This document shows positions 9,448 to 18,499 of a stretch of 64,000 nt of DNA, in pieces. The DNA comes from CPC320 sp002336405 (GTDB lineage Bacteria > Pseudomonadota > Alphaproteobacteria > Rhodobacterales > Rhodobacteraceae), in contig CASIAN010000021.1 of the NCBI GenBank assembly GCA_949372595.1, positions 1 through 64,000 on the forward strand, in the 5' to 3' direction. Position 1 is the stretch's first letter. Every line of letters begins with the position of its first letter. A program made the position numbers and the translations under genes. A model generated the notes under the pieces. It searched no databases, had not been told where the DNA came from, and saw nothing but the letters and a program-made list of their open reading frames with translations.

Positions 9448-9463
9448 TTTACGCTTACGTTAA
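9448..9463. promoter_or_regulatory. Candidate MerR (LiuR-like) operator
   Basis: TTTACGCTTACGTTAA is an imperfect palindrome with TTnACG / CGTnAA half-sites. It resembles the operator reported for LiuR-type MerR regulators of acyl-CoA catabolism. It sits about 85 bases before the second MerR gene. The binding protein is inferred from location and motif resemblance only. Confidence 0.4.
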
Positions 9464-9549
9464 CTGCACAATTATAGTATCATAGTATATATGCTTGGTT
9501 ACACGATATCGAAATTTTTCCACCAAGCACCGAAAGCAAAGAGATCTCA

Positions 9550-9954
9550 ATGTCCAGCGAGACGATGACAATCCAGCAAATGAGCGCAGATTTTGAGGTA
9601 ACCCCTCGAACACTGCGATATTACGAATCGATCAAGTTGCTTTGCCCGCAGCGCTCTGGACAGCACCGTATCTTTAGTAAGGGTGACCGGGTCCGGCTCA
9701 AATTGATCCTGCGCGGCAAACGATTTGGTTTCAGCCTGGAAGAAATCCGCCAGTTACTCGATCTTTATGAAATAGGCGATCAACAACGCACACAGTTTCA
9801 GCGAACCTATGAGCTTGCCCAAGAACGGCTGCAAATTATGGAAAAACAGCGCACCGAATTGGACGAGACTATCCATGAATTAAAGCATTTGCTTGAACAG
9901 GCCCACACTCACAGTACCGAAAATGGTTGGGTTGAGGGCGACAATTTAAATTAA
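9550..9954 (+). CDS. MerR-family regulator, second of a tandem pair
   Basis: A 134-residue MerR-type regulator. The HTH segment VTPRTLRYYESIKLLCPQR and wing LILRGKRFGFSLEEIRQLL align closely with the neighbouring regulator, and a coiled coil with ELDETIHELKHLL follows. It lies only 30 bases before the DmdC-like dehydrogenase gene and is probably co-transcribed with it. It has the better claim to be the local pathway regulator, with autoregulation through the palindrome at 9448. The single Cys in the HTH domain is not part of a metal site. Confidence 0.9.
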   Translation: MSSETMTIQQMSADFEVTPRTLRYYESIKLLCPQRSGQHRIFSKGDRVRLKLILRGKRFGFSLEEIRQLLDLYEIGDQQRTQFQRTYELAQERLQIMEKQRTELDETIHELKHLLEQAHTHSTENGWVEGDNLN

Positions 9955-9984
9955 GCGAACAACAATATTATTATTGGAGGTTAT

Positions 9985-11766
9985 ATGCCAAAATATGCAG
10001 CACCCATAAAAGAAATAGAGTTTATTTTATTTGACGTGATGGACATCGCCGCCTCGCCCATCCTGGGCTACAGCGACCTTGACCCAGCATTGGTGGCGGC
10101 TTTGGTGCATGAAGTCGGAAAAATATCCACTGATATTTTACTACCCTTAAATGCCACCGGCGATACTGAGGGCTGCCGGCTTGAAAACGGGATCGTGCGC
10201 ACGCCTGATGGCTTTAAGGACGCGTTCAAAGCATTACGGGAGGGCGGCTGGAGCGGGATTGATCTGCCTGAGATCTACGGCGGTCAGGGCATGCCATATT
10301 TGATGGGAACGATCGCCAATGAAATATTTTCATCCGGCAACCAGTCTTTGGCAATGTTTCAGGGGCTCACTCACGGCGCCGCCTCAGCGATCCTGGCGCA
10401 TGGCACCGAAGCGCAGAAATCCACTTATCTGCCACCGATGGTGGCCTGTGAATGGACCGGCACAATGAACCTAACGGAACCGCATTGTGGCACCGATCTT
10501 GGACTGATGCGCACCAAAGCAGTCCCGCAAACCGATGGCAGCTATCAAATCACCGGACAGAAAATCTTTATATCAGCCGGTGACCACGACTTGACTGAAA
10601 ATATTATCCATCTGGTCTTGGCAAGAATTCCCGGCGGCCCAGACGGTATCAAGGGGGTGTCGCTATTTATTGCACCCAAAGTGCTGGTACACAGCGATGG
10701 CACTCTGGGCGCACGCAATAGTGTCACCGCCGGCAAAATCGAAACCAAAATGGGCCTGCACGGCAACCCAACATGCGTGATGAACTATGACGGCGCGACA
10801 GGCTATCTTTTGGGCGAGCCCCACAAGGGGATGCGCGCAATGTTCACCATGATGAATGAGGCCCGCTTGGGCGTCGGAACACAGGCCATTGCGCAGGCCG
10901 AGATCGCCTATCAAAATGCAGTTTACTATGCCAAAGACCGCCAACAGGGGCGTGCCGCGCATGGGGCGCAAAACCCCGCAGACCCCGCTGACCCAATTAT
11001 CGTACATCCGGATATAAGGCGCGCATTACTGGATCAAAAAAGTTATCTCGAAGGTGGACGGGCGCTCTTACTTTGGGGCTCTGAGTTAATTGATCGCGCA
11101 CACCGCTCGCAAGACGACGCCGCTTTGGGTTTAATCTCTCTGCTCACCCCGGTGATCAAGGGTTTTCTCTCCGATGAAGGCTACAAGATGACAGTTAAGG
11201 CCCAGCAGGTTTTTGGCGGCTACGGCTATATCGAAGAGGCAGGCATGTCACAATTCACCCGCGATGCCCGCATTACAATGATCTATGAGGGCGCAAACGG
11301 GGTACAGGCGCTTGATCTGGTGGGTCGAAAACTTGGCCAAGAGGGCGGGCGCCATATCCGGGCCTTTATCAAAATCGCAACCAGCTTCATCGACAGCCAT
11401 AAAAGCGAGGATGCGCAATTTGAAAAAACCTTTACTGCCCCGCTCGCCGCAGCTCTGAAAGACCTGCAATCGGCCAGTATATACTTCATGCAACACGCCC
11501 CGACAGAACCGAACACTGTCTTGGCAGGATCTTATGACTTCATGCACCTCTTCGGGCATACCTGTATGGGTCTGATGTGGGCACGCATGGGATGGGCGGC
11601 ACATGAAGCTCTAAAAAATGACCCATCTGACGCAGCGTTTTACAAGACGAAACTGACCACAGGACGTTATTACATGTCACGTCGCCTTCCTGCCACCGCA
11701 CTGCACCTGCAACGGATTAAAAGCGGTGGCGCGATGGTAATGGCGCTGGCCGAGGCCGATTTCTAA
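9985..11766 (+). CDS. Acyl-CoA dehydrogenase, DmdC-like (long form with C-terminal extension)
   Basis: A 593-residue FAD-dependent acyl-CoA dehydrogenase of the extended class, about 200 residues longer than ordinary acyl-CoA dehydrogenases. It begins with the N-terminal segment MPKYAAPIKEIEFILFDVMD typical of this class. The middle domain has GTMNLTEPHCGTDLG and the FAD domain QVFGGYGYIEEAGMSQF. The catalytic base is expected at Glu435 in IYEGANGVQALDLVGRKL. The extra C-terminal helical domain ends near SGGAMVMALAEADF. The family includes DmdC, the 3-methylmercaptopropionyl-CoA dehydrogenase of the DMSP demethylation pathway, but many members oxidise ordinary fatty acyl-CoAs, so the substrate is open. 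GGAGG precedes the ATG. Confidence 0.9.
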   Translation: MPKYAAPIKEIEFILFDVMDIAASPILGYSDLDPALVAALVHEVGKISTDILLPLNATGDTEGCRLENGIVRTPDGFKDAFKALREGGWSGIDLPEIYGGQGMPYLMGTIANEIFSSGNQSLAMFQGLTHGAASAILAHGTEAQKSTYLPPMVACEWTGTMNLTEPHCGTDLGLMRTKAVPQTDGSYQITGQKIFISAGDHDLTENIIHLVLARIPGGPDGIKGVSLFIAPKVLVHSDGTLGARNSVTAGKIETKMGLHGNPTCVMNYDGATGYLLGEPHKGMRAMFTMMNEARLGVGTQAIAQAEIAYQNAVYYAKDRQQGRAAHGAQNPADPADPIIVHPDIRRALLDQKSYLEGGRALLLWGSELIDRAHRSQDDAALGLISLLTPVIKGFLSDEGYKMTVKAQQVFGGYGYIEEAGMSQFTRDARITMIYEGANGVQALDLVGRKLGQEGGRHIRAFIKIATSFIDSHKSEDAQFEKTFTAPLAAALKDLQSASIYFMQHAPTEPNTVLAGSYDFMHLFGHTCMGLMWARMGWAAHEALKNDPSDAAFYKTKLTTGRYYMSRRLPATALHLQRIKSGGAMVMALAEADF

Positions 11767-11940
11767 CTAAGAAAGCGGGGCTTTAACGAAACACAACACA
11801 AGACATTGTCGCATTTGGCCGTGTTTTGACACAAACGCAACCAGGCGGTACAAGCCCTCCCGATACTCCGCGACACTCAAACCTTCACAGCGCCCGGACG
11901 TGTGAAGTTGCGGTAAAGAGCAAATTTAAGGAGATATTTC

Positions 11941-13080
11941 ATGCAGTCTGCGTGGATGAACGATGAACATAAGATGCTGGCCGATATGACGGAAAAATTC
12001 ATCCATGAAGAATGGGTGCCGCATTTTGGCCGTTGGCGCGATCAGGGTGAAATGGACCCCTCCACATGGCAGCAAGCCGGTGAATTAGGTCTACTTTGCC
12101 CTTCAATTCCAGAAGAATACGGAGGCCCCGGAGGAGATTTCGGCCACGAGGCTGTCATTCTCATGGAGGGGGCCCGCTCAAATCTGGCAAGCTGGGGGCA
12201 CGGGATCCATTCAGGAATCGTGGCGCATTACATTCTCTCCTACGGGACCGAAGAACAAAAACAACGCTGGTTGCCCAAAATGATATCTGGCGAGATTGTC
12301 GGCGCGCTGGCGATGACCGAACCCTCAGGCGGTTCAGATGTGCAAGCGATTAAGACAAAAGCGGTCAAAGATGGCAATGTCTATCGCCTCAGCGGTCAAA
12401 AGACCTTTATCACCAACGGCCAACATGCCAATTTAATCATCGTTGCCGCCAAGACAAACCCCAAAGAAAAGGCCAAGGGCATGTCGCTGATTGTGCTTGA
12501 AACAGACGGTGCTGAGGGTTTTCAACGCGGCCGCAATCTTGACAAAATTGGCCTGAAAGCAGGCGACACCTCTGAATTATTTTTCGACAATATCGCCATT
12601 CCTCCCGAAAACCTGTTGGGCGGGGAGGAAGGCCAAGGCTTTTACCAGATGATGAAACAGCTCCCACAGGAGCGGTTGATCATCGGCTGTGGCTCGGTCG
12701 GGGCAATGGAAGGCGCAGTCTCACGAACCATTCAGTACTGCAAAGAACGCGAGGCCTTTGGCGGCCCGTTGACCCAGTTTCAGAACACCCGCTTTAAACT
12801 GGCTGAAGTGAAGACAAAAACCACTGTATCTCGAGCATTTCTTGACGAATGTATCATGGAACATCTCAACGGAGAATTGACCGTCGAGAAGGCGGCTATG
12901 GCGAAATACTGGCTGACCGACACGCAGGGTGAAGTCATAGATGAATGTTTACAGTTGCACGGTGGCTATGGTTACATGCAGGAATATGACATCGCCGAAA
13001 TGTGGACGGACGCGCGCGTGCAACGGATATACGGCGGTACTAATGAAATTATGAAAGAACTGATCGCGCGTTCTTTATAA
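11941..13080 (+). CDS. Acyl-CoA dehydrogenase, long-chain/isovaleryl type
   Basis: A 379-residue FAD enzyme catalysing the alpha,beta-dehydrogenation of acyl-CoA. The motifs are GALAMTEPSGGSDVQAIKT (FAD contact), ITNGQHANLI, and QLHGGYGYMQEYDIAEMWTD. The C-terminal motif is RIYGGTNEIMKELIAR, with Gly where short-chain enzymes carry the catalytic Glu. In long-chain and isovaleryl-CoA dehydrogenases the base sits instead on an earlier helix, and a candidate Glu is seen in MKQLPQERLI. AAGGAG lies nine bases before the start. It follows the DmdC-like gene after a 174-base gap and probably belongs to the same regulon. Confidence 0.93.
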   Translation: MQSAWMNDEHKMLADMTEKFIHEEWVPHFGRWRDQGEMDPSTWQQAGELGLLCPSIPEEYGGPGGDFGHEAVILMEGARSNLASWGHGIHSGIVAHYILSYGTEEQKQRWLPKMISGEIVGALAMTEPSGGSDVQAIKTKAVKDGNVYRLSGQKTFITNGQHANLIIVAAKTNPKEKAKGMSLIVLETDGAEGFQRGRNLDKIGLKAGDTSELFFDNIAIPPENLLGGEEGQGFYQMMKQLPQERLIIGCGSVGAMEGAVSRTIQYCKEREAFGGPLTQFQNTRFKLAEVKTKTTVSRAFLDECIMEHLNGELTVEKAAMAKYWLTDTQGEVIDECLQLHGGYGYMQEYDIAEMWTDARVQRIYGGTNEIMKELIARSL

Positions 13081-13205
13081 ACGAAAAGCCGGCGCTCTGG
13101 CGCAACACCCAGCGCACCGAAAATAAATATCAAAGCGCCAAAGCCTGAGCGTCTCAAAATCAAACTGGGCAACTGCTGGCCCCAAGTACCCGAATAGGAG
13201 TGACT

Positions 13206-13844
13206 ATGACCCTACAACTGCATTGCTTTGGTGAAAGCGGTCACAGCTATAAGGCGGCGCTTGCTTTGGAAATGAGCAGTCTGGACTGGACACCCGTGTT
13301 TATCGATTTTTTTTCAGGGGCCACGCGTAGCGCAGACTATCACACAACGCTCAACCCAATGGGCGAAGCGCCAGTGCTTATTGACGGAGAGATCAGACTG
13401 ACACAATCGGGCGCAATCCAGGACTATATCAGCGAAAAGACCGGCAAATTTGGTGGTACCAATGCCGCCGAACGCCGCGAAATCCTGCGCTGGGTGCTTT
13501 GGGACAATCATAAACTCTCATCCAACGCCGGCACGTTGCGCTTTATGATGAATTTCCTACCAGAAGCAAAGCGGTCAGCCGATGTGATCGGTTATCTCTC
13601 TGGTCGATTAAAAGCGTCATACAAGGTGCTGGATACCCATCTTGCGGGCCGCGACTGGATTGTATCAGACACCCTAAGCAACGCTGACATGACCTGCTGT
13701 GGTTATCTATATTACCCCGAACCCTTTGGATTTAAACGCCAAGACTGGCCTAACATTGACCGTTGGCTCGACAATATTGCTGCCAAACCCGGCTGGAAAG
13801 CCCCCTATGATCTGATGCCCGGCAGCCCGGCTGACCGCGCGTAA
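13206..13844 (+). CDS. Glutathione S-transferase family protein
   Basis: A 212-residue protein with an N-terminal thioredoxin-like domain (LQLHCFGESGHSYKAALAL; the NPMGEAPVLIDGEIRLTQSG block contains the cis-Pro and the gamma-glutamyl-binding S-residue) and an all-helical C-terminal domain. The start is ATG 13206, five bases after AGGAG; a GTG six bases earlier overlaps that site. It is embedded between acyl-CoA dehydrogenase and thiolase genes, an arrangement I recognise from related Rhodobacteraceae. Its role there may be detoxification of reactive enoyl or aldehyde products, but no substrate can be assigned. Confidence 0.88.
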   Translation: MTLQLHCFGESGHSYKAALALEMSSLDWTPVFIDFFSGATRSADYHTTLNPMGEAPVLIDGEIRLTQSGAIQDYISEKTGKFGGTNAAERREILRWVLWDNHKLSSNAGTLRFMMNFLPEAKRSADVIGYLSGRLKASYKVLDTHLAGRDWIVSDTLSNADMTCCGYLYYPEPFGFKRQDWPNIDRWLDNIAAKPGWKAPYDLMPGSPADRA

Positions 13845-13856
13845 ACGGAGATTATC

Positions 13857-15068
13857 ATGACCGACGCTTATATCTATGACGCCCTGCGTACCCCTCGCGG
13901 AAAAGGCCGCAAAGACGGCGCGCTGCACGAGTTATCTGCGCTACGGCTGTCTGCGCAAACGCTGAATGCATTGAAAGAACGTAACAATCTGTCCGGTCAC
14001 GCAGTCGAGGATGTGATTTGGGGCAATGTTACCCAAGTTGGCGAACAGGGCGGTTGCCTGGCACGCTCGGCGGTGCTGGCCTCGGATCTGGATCAATCGA
14101 TCCCCGGCTTGGCGATCAACCGGTTTTGTGCCTCGGGGCTTGAGGCGGTCAATCTAGCGGCCAATCAGGTGCGCGGTGGCGCCGGCAACGGCTATATTGC
14201 CGGCGGCGTTGAAATGATGGGTCGCGTTCCAATGGGCAGCGATGGTGCCGCAATTGCCGTTGACCCAAGCCTGGCAATGGAGACGTATTTTGTTCCCCAA
14301 GGCATCAGTGCAGACCTGATCGCCACGCAATACGGATTTAGCCGCGATGACGCCGATGCGTTGGCCGTTGAATCCCAACGCCGTGCCAAAGCCGCTTGGG
14401 AAGACCATAGGTTTGACAAATCGGTCATGACCGTGCGTGATCAAAACGGTTTGACGATCCTTGATCGGGACGAATACATGCGCCCCGAAACCAATATGCA
14501 AAGCCTCGGGGCGTTAAAGCCATCGTTCAAAGATATGGGCGAGGCGATGCCCGGTTTTGATAAAGTCGCTCTGATGCGGTACCCGCATCTGCAACGGATT
14601 GACCATATTCACCATGCAGGCAATTCATCCGGTATCGTCGATGGCGCAGCCGCATTGCTGATCGGCAATAAGGCCTTTGGGCAAGAACACGGGCTGAGCC
14701 CGCGCGCGCGCATTCGCGCCACGGCAAAAATTGGAACGGACCCCACAATCATGCTGACCGGACCGGTGCCGGTGACCGAAAAAATCCTGAAAGACGCGGG
14801 CATGAACATCGGTGATATCGATCTGTTCGAGGTCAATGAGGCCTTCGCTTCGGTGGTGTTGCGCTTTATGCAGGCCTTTGGTGTCGACCACGACAAGGTC
14901 AACGTCAACGGCGGATCCATCGCTATGGGCCATCCTCTTGGGGCAACGGGGGCAATCATCCTTGGCACGCTGCTCGATGAGTTGGAACGCAGTGGCAAAA
15001 GCACCGGACTGGCGACCCTGTGTATCGCATCCGGCATGGGTGCCGCGACAATCATCGAGCGGGTCTAA
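13857..15068 (+). CDS. fadA: Acetyl-CoA C-acyltransferase (thiolase, FadA type)
   Basis: A 403-residue degradative thiolase that cleaves 3-ketoacyl-CoA with CoA in the last step of beta-oxidation. The nucleophilic Cys91 lies in NRFCASGLEAVN; the catalytic His is in SIAMGHPLGATGAI and the second Cys in LCIASGMGAATIIE. It forms one operon with the cupin and the bifunctional hydratase/dehydrogenase downstream: its stop overlaps the next start as TAATG. Whether its best substrate is long-chain 3-ketoacyl-CoA or acetoacetyl-CoA cannot be decided from motifs; the gene order supports fatty acid oxidation. Confidence 0.94.
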   Translation: MTDAYIYDALRTPRGKGRKDGALHELSALRLSAQTLNALKERNNLSGHAVEDVIWGNVTQVGEQGGCLARSAVLASDLDQSIPGLAINRFCASGLEAVNLAANQVRGGAGNGYIAGGVEMMGRVPMGSDGAAIAVDPSLAMETYFVPQGISADLIATQYGFSRDDADALAVESQRRAKAAWEDHRFDKSVMTVRDQNGLTILDRDEYMRPETNMQSLGALKPSFKDMGEAMPGFDKVALMRYPHLQRIDHIHHAGNSSGIVDGAAALLIGNKAFGQEHGLSPRARIRATAKIGTDPTIMLTGPVPVTEKILKDAGMNIGDIDLFEVNEAFASVVLRFMQAFGVDHDKVNVNGGSIAMGHPLGATGAIILGTLLDELERSGKSTGLATLCIASGMGAATIIERV

Positions 15069-15538
15069 TGCCAAAAACCGCCATACCTGACCTGCAAAAC
15101 GAGGTTCCCAAACCGCATCCGGTTTTGGGATGTCTGCTTGGCGCGTATGATTATAGCATAATCGGTGAGCCTGGTGGCCTGACGCAGTTTGGCGTCCATA
15201 TCGAAGTCTTGCGCCCGGGGTCAAAATCATCACTGCGCCATTGGCACGAAACCAAAGATGAAATGATCTATATGCTGTCAGGCGAGGTGGTTTTAATTGA
15301 AGAAGCTGAAACCCGCTTGTGCAAGGGCGATGCCGCCTGTTGGCCTGCGGGTGCGGCCACCGCCCATTGTCTTGAAAACCGCAGCGATGCCGATGCCAGC
15401 TATCTGACCATCGGCGCCCGCAATCAATTAGATACAATTCATTATCCTGATCACAACCTGATCACCCACAAGGATGGAGCAGCGCGCCGCTACAGCCAGA
15501 GCGACGGCAGCCCCTACCCCGAGAGGACCTCAAAATGA
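15068..15538 (+). CDS. Cupin-domain protein in the beta-oxidation operon
   Basis: A 156-residue single-domain cupin. The two cupin motifs are seen: SLRHWHETKDEMIYMLSGE (metal-binding His/His/Glu) and DAACWPAGAATAHCLEN (second motif with His). It likely binds a divalent metal. The start overlaps the thiolase stop and its own stop overlaps the fadJ-like start by ATGA, so it is translationally coupled on both sides. That implies production in proportion to the pathway enzymes. It could be a small-molecule sensor, isomerase or dioxygenase; I cannot assign a reaction. Confidence 0.88.
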   Translation: MPKTAIPDLQNEVPKPHPVLGCLLGAYDYSIIGEPGGLTQFGVHIEVLRPGSKSSLRHWHETKDEMIYMLSGEVVLIEEAETRLCKGDAACWPAGAATAHCLENRSDADASYLTIGARNQLDTIHYPDHNLITHKDGAARRYSQSDGSPYPERTSK

Positions 15539-17733
15539 CAGATTTCACCCTCACCAAAGAGACCAATGGCATTGCGACAATCATTTGGGATTGCGAAGGC
15601 AAAGCTATGAACATCATGACCATCGACGCCCTGCAGGCATTGAACGGTTTGATCGACACCGCCTTGGCCGATGACGCCATCAAGGGTATCATCATCACCA
15701 GCGCAAAACCCGACTTTGCCGCCGGTATGGATCTAAACGTATTGGGCGCGATGACGTCGCACGCCGGCCATGCGCCGGCACAAGCGTTATTTTCAGCCAT
15801 CTCGAATATCCACGCCATGCTACGCAAGATTGAACGGGCCGGTATGGATCCTAAAACAAACAAGGGCGGCAAACCGATTGCCAGCGTCTTACCCGGCACG
15901 GCCCTTGGCATCGGGTATGAGCTGCCTTTGGCGACCCACAGAATTTTTGCCGCAACCAACCCAAAGGCCAAAATTGGCCTGCCTGAAATCTTGATTGGTA
16001 TTTTTCCCGGGGCCGGCGGCACAACACGTTTGTCGCGAAAAATGGGTGCCATGGCCGCAGCCCCCTATCTTTTAGAGGGCAAGACACTGTCACCCCAAAA
16101 GGCCAAGTCGGCGGGATTGGTCGATGTGGTTTGCGACGATCCGATGGCCGAGGCCCGCGCCTGGGTGTTGCAGGCAAAAGACGCCGATCTGGTTAAGCCC
16201 TGGGATGCGAAGGGCTATAAAATGCCCGGTGGCACACCCTATCATCCAGCAGGTTTCATGACATTTGTCGGAGCTTCTGCAATGATCAACGGCAAAACCC
16301 AAGGCGCGTTTCCGGCCGCTAAGGCGCTGTTGAGCACTGTCTATGAGGGCGCGCTGGTTGATTTTGATACCGCGCTGAAAATCGAAGCGCGCTGGTTCAC
16401 CAATATTTTGACTAACCCCAGTTCCTCGGCGATGATCCGCAGTTTGTTTGTCAATAAAACTGCGCTGGAAAAGGGCGCGGTGCGGCCACAGGGTATTGCC
16501 GATCAATCGGTCAGAACCGTGGGCGTCTTGGGCGCAGGTATGATGGGGGCCGGCATCGCGCTGGTCTCGGCGATGGCAGGGATAAAGGTGATATTGATCG
16601 ATCAGCAACAACCGGCTGCCGATCGCGGCAAAGCCCATAGCGCCAACTATATGGACAAGGGCATCAAACGCGGCAAAGCCACCGCCGAAAAGAAAGCCGC
16701 CGTGCTGGAGCTTATCACTGCAACAACGGATTACGCGGCTCTCAAAGACGCCGACTTGATTATCGAGGCGGTTTTCGAAGACCCCACAGTCAAAGCCAGC
16801 GTCACCAAAGCGGTTGAAGCAGTCATCGCAACAGATTGCATTTTTGCGTCGAACACCTCGACCCTGCCGATCAGCGAGTTGGCCAAAGCCTCAACCCGGC
16901 CAGATCAATTTATCGGTATCCATTTCTTCAGCCCCGTGGAACGCATGGCGCTGGTCGAGATTATAAAAGGCAAACAGACAGGTGACCGGGCTGTCGCCAA
17001 AGCGCTAGATTATGTCCGACAGATCCGCAAGACACCCATCGTGGTCAATGATGCGCGGTTTTTCTATGCCAACCGCTGCATTATACCCTATATCAACGAG
17101 GGCATTCGCATGGTGTCAGAGGGCGTCGCACCGGCGCTGATCGACAATGCGGCAAGAATGCTGGGCTTTCCTGTGGGACCATTGCAATTGGTCGACGAGA
17201 CCTCGATCGATCTTGGCGCAAAAATCGCCCGAGCCACCAAAGCCGCGATGGGCAACGCCTATCCAGACGGGGCTGTGGATGAGGTGATTTTCAAAATGGA
17301 GGATCAGGGTCGTCTGGGGCGCAAAGCCAAAGCCGGTTTTTTTGCCTATGACGACAGTGGCAAACGTCTTGGATACTGGGACGGTCTGGGCGACCAGTAT
17401 CCCCTGGCCGCTATGCAACCAGAATTGACCGATGTGCAGCACAGGCTGATGTTCGCGCAAGTCCTCGAAGCCGTCAAAGCGCTGGAAGAAGGCGTGTTGA
17501 TGGACATCCGAGAAGGTGACGTCGGGGCGATCCTCGGCTGGGGCTTTGCCCCCTGGAGCGGTGGACCGCTGTCGTGGTTGGATATGCTTGGCACCCCCTA
17601 TGCCGCCCAGCGCTGTGATCAACTGCAAGCCACCTTCGGAGACCGCTTTGGTTGTCCGGATCTGCTGCGCGAGATGGCCGCAAAAAATCAAAGCTTTTAC
17701 GGCCGCTTCGGCACGGCTGAGCAAGCCGCATAA
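15535..17733 (+). CDS. fadJ: Bifunctional enoyl-CoA hydratase / 3-hydroxyacyl-CoA dehydrogenase
   Basis: A 732-residue fusion carrying the second and third steps of beta-oxidation. The N-terminal crotonase domain (about 1-300) has KPDFAAGMDLNVLGAM and ALGIGYELPLATHRIFA, and KIGLPEILIGIFPGAGGTTR with the two expected Glu residues. The NAD-binding domain starts near residue 325 with GVLGAGMMGAGIALVSAM, and the catalytic GIHFFSPVERMALVEIIKG follows. The C-terminal part repeats the dehydrogenase helical domain (NDARFFYANRCIIPYINEG). It forms a trifunctional system with the thiolase two genes upstream. The family contains both FadB and FadJ types and the symbol is approximate. Confidence 0.93.
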   Translation: MTDFTLTKETNGIATIIWDCEGKAMNIMTIDALQALNGLIDTALADDAIKGIIITSAKPDFAAGMDLNVLGAMTSHAGHAPAQALFSAISNIHAMLRKIERAGMDPKTNKGGKPIASVLPGTALGIGYELPLATHRIFAATNPKAKIGLPEILIGIFPGAGGTTRLSRKMGAMAAAPYLLEGKTLSPQKAKSAGLVDVVCDDPMAEARAWVLQAKDADLVKPWDAKGYKMPGGTPYHPAGFMTFVGASAMINGKTQGAFPAAKALLSTVYEGALVDFDTALKIEARWFTNILTNPSSSAMIRSLFVNKTALEKGAVRPQGIADQSVRTVGVLGAGMMGAGIALVSAMAGIKVILIDQQQPAADRGKAHSANYMDKGIKRGKATAEKKAAVLELITATTDYAALKDADLIIEAVFEDPTVKASVTKAVEAVIATDCIFASNTSTLPISELAKASTRPDQFIGIHFFSPVERMALVEIIKGKQTGDRAVAKALDYVRQIRKTPIVVNDARFFYANRCIIPYINEGIRMVSEGVAPALIDNAARMLGFPVGPLQLVDETSIDLGAKIARATKAAMGNAYPDGAVDEVIFKMEDQGRLGRKAKAGFFAYDDSGKRLGYWDGLGDQYPLAAMQPELTDVQHRLMFAQVLEAVKALEEGVLMDIREGDVGAILGWGFAPWSGGPLSWLDMLGTPYAAQRCDQLQATFGDRFGCPDLLREMAAKNQSFYGRFGTAEQAA

Positions 17734-17806
17734 ACCCATTAAAAAGCACCGGAATATAACGCCGGTCTGCCTTGCATGGCGCAGGTTAGGCTGACAGGGA
17801 ATTCGA

Positions 17807-18475
17807 ATGCAGTATATGTCTATTTTACGAAATATGTCTGTTTTACGTTTTCGCTATTGTGTGTTTTCTCTGGCGCTCGGCTATTGGCTCTATCAATTTT
17901 TCACCGCCAATTATGATACTGTCGGGTGGCAGTTTCGCCATTTAACCTTTTGGGGTCTGACCGGCGCAGTCTATGTTGCGTGGTTGATGCTGTCGCTCAG
18001 TCGCAAAGGCCTGCCCCCCGCTCATGATGCGCTTGTCTCATCGGTTGCGGTACTCAATGCCATGGTGATGTTTTTATATTGGAAGCTGTATTTTATCGAC
18101 CCGTCCCTTGTGAATGGCAACGGCCCCATTGTCTGGCATCAAGAATATTATTTACATCTTTGCGGCCCATTGCTTATGATCATTGACGCGCTGTTTCTGA
18201 ACCGGGCTTTTCAGAACATCCTAAGAGGCGTGTTGATGACCACTATGATTTGTATCGCGTATATTATATGGTCGGAAGCCATTGTGGGGCCCTTCAATAT
18301 TGAACCCATTGGCAGCGTGACTTCGGGTTTGCCATATCCCTTTCTGAACGATATGGTTTTCATGGAAAGGGCGCTATTTTATGCCACTACAACCGCCACT
18401 GGGGTGATGATGTATGCAGGTTTCTGGCTGTTCAGCAAACTGTTGCCCAGACTGATCAGTCAAAAAAATCTATGA
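17807..18475 (+). CDS. FAR-17a/AIG1-like membrane protein
   Basis: A 222-residue protein with about six transmembrane segments. It resembles the FAR-17a/AIG1 family, known mainly from eukaryotes, where human AIG1 and ADTRP hydrolyse fatty acid esters of hydroxy fatty acids with an intramembrane Thr and His. Here HLTFWGLTGAVY (Thr47 or Thr52) lies in the second helix, and EYYLHLCGPLLMIID carries His117 in the expected H-x-x-x-P context. It lies 73 bases after the beta-oxidation gene on the same strand. A lipid-related role is therefore attractive but inferred; the assignment rests on helix layout and these two sites. Confidence 0.6.
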   Translation: MQYMSILRNMSVLRFRYCVFSLALGYWLYQFFTANYDTVGWQFRHLTFWGLTGAVYVAWLMLSLSRKGLPPAHDALVSSVAVLNAMVMFLYWKLYFIDPSLVNGNGPIVWHQEYYLHLCGPLLMIIDALFLNRAFQNILRGVLMTTMICIAYIIWSEAIVGPFNIEPIGSVTSGLPYPFLNDMVFMERALFYATTTATGVMMYAGFWLFSKLLPRLISQKNL

Positions 18476-18499
18476 CCGATCCAAACTGCAGAGGGTTAA

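Noticed and set aside
14625..15437. 270-codon minus-strand frame over thiolase and cupin genes
   Set aside because: Antisense shadow of two well-supported genes; no motif.
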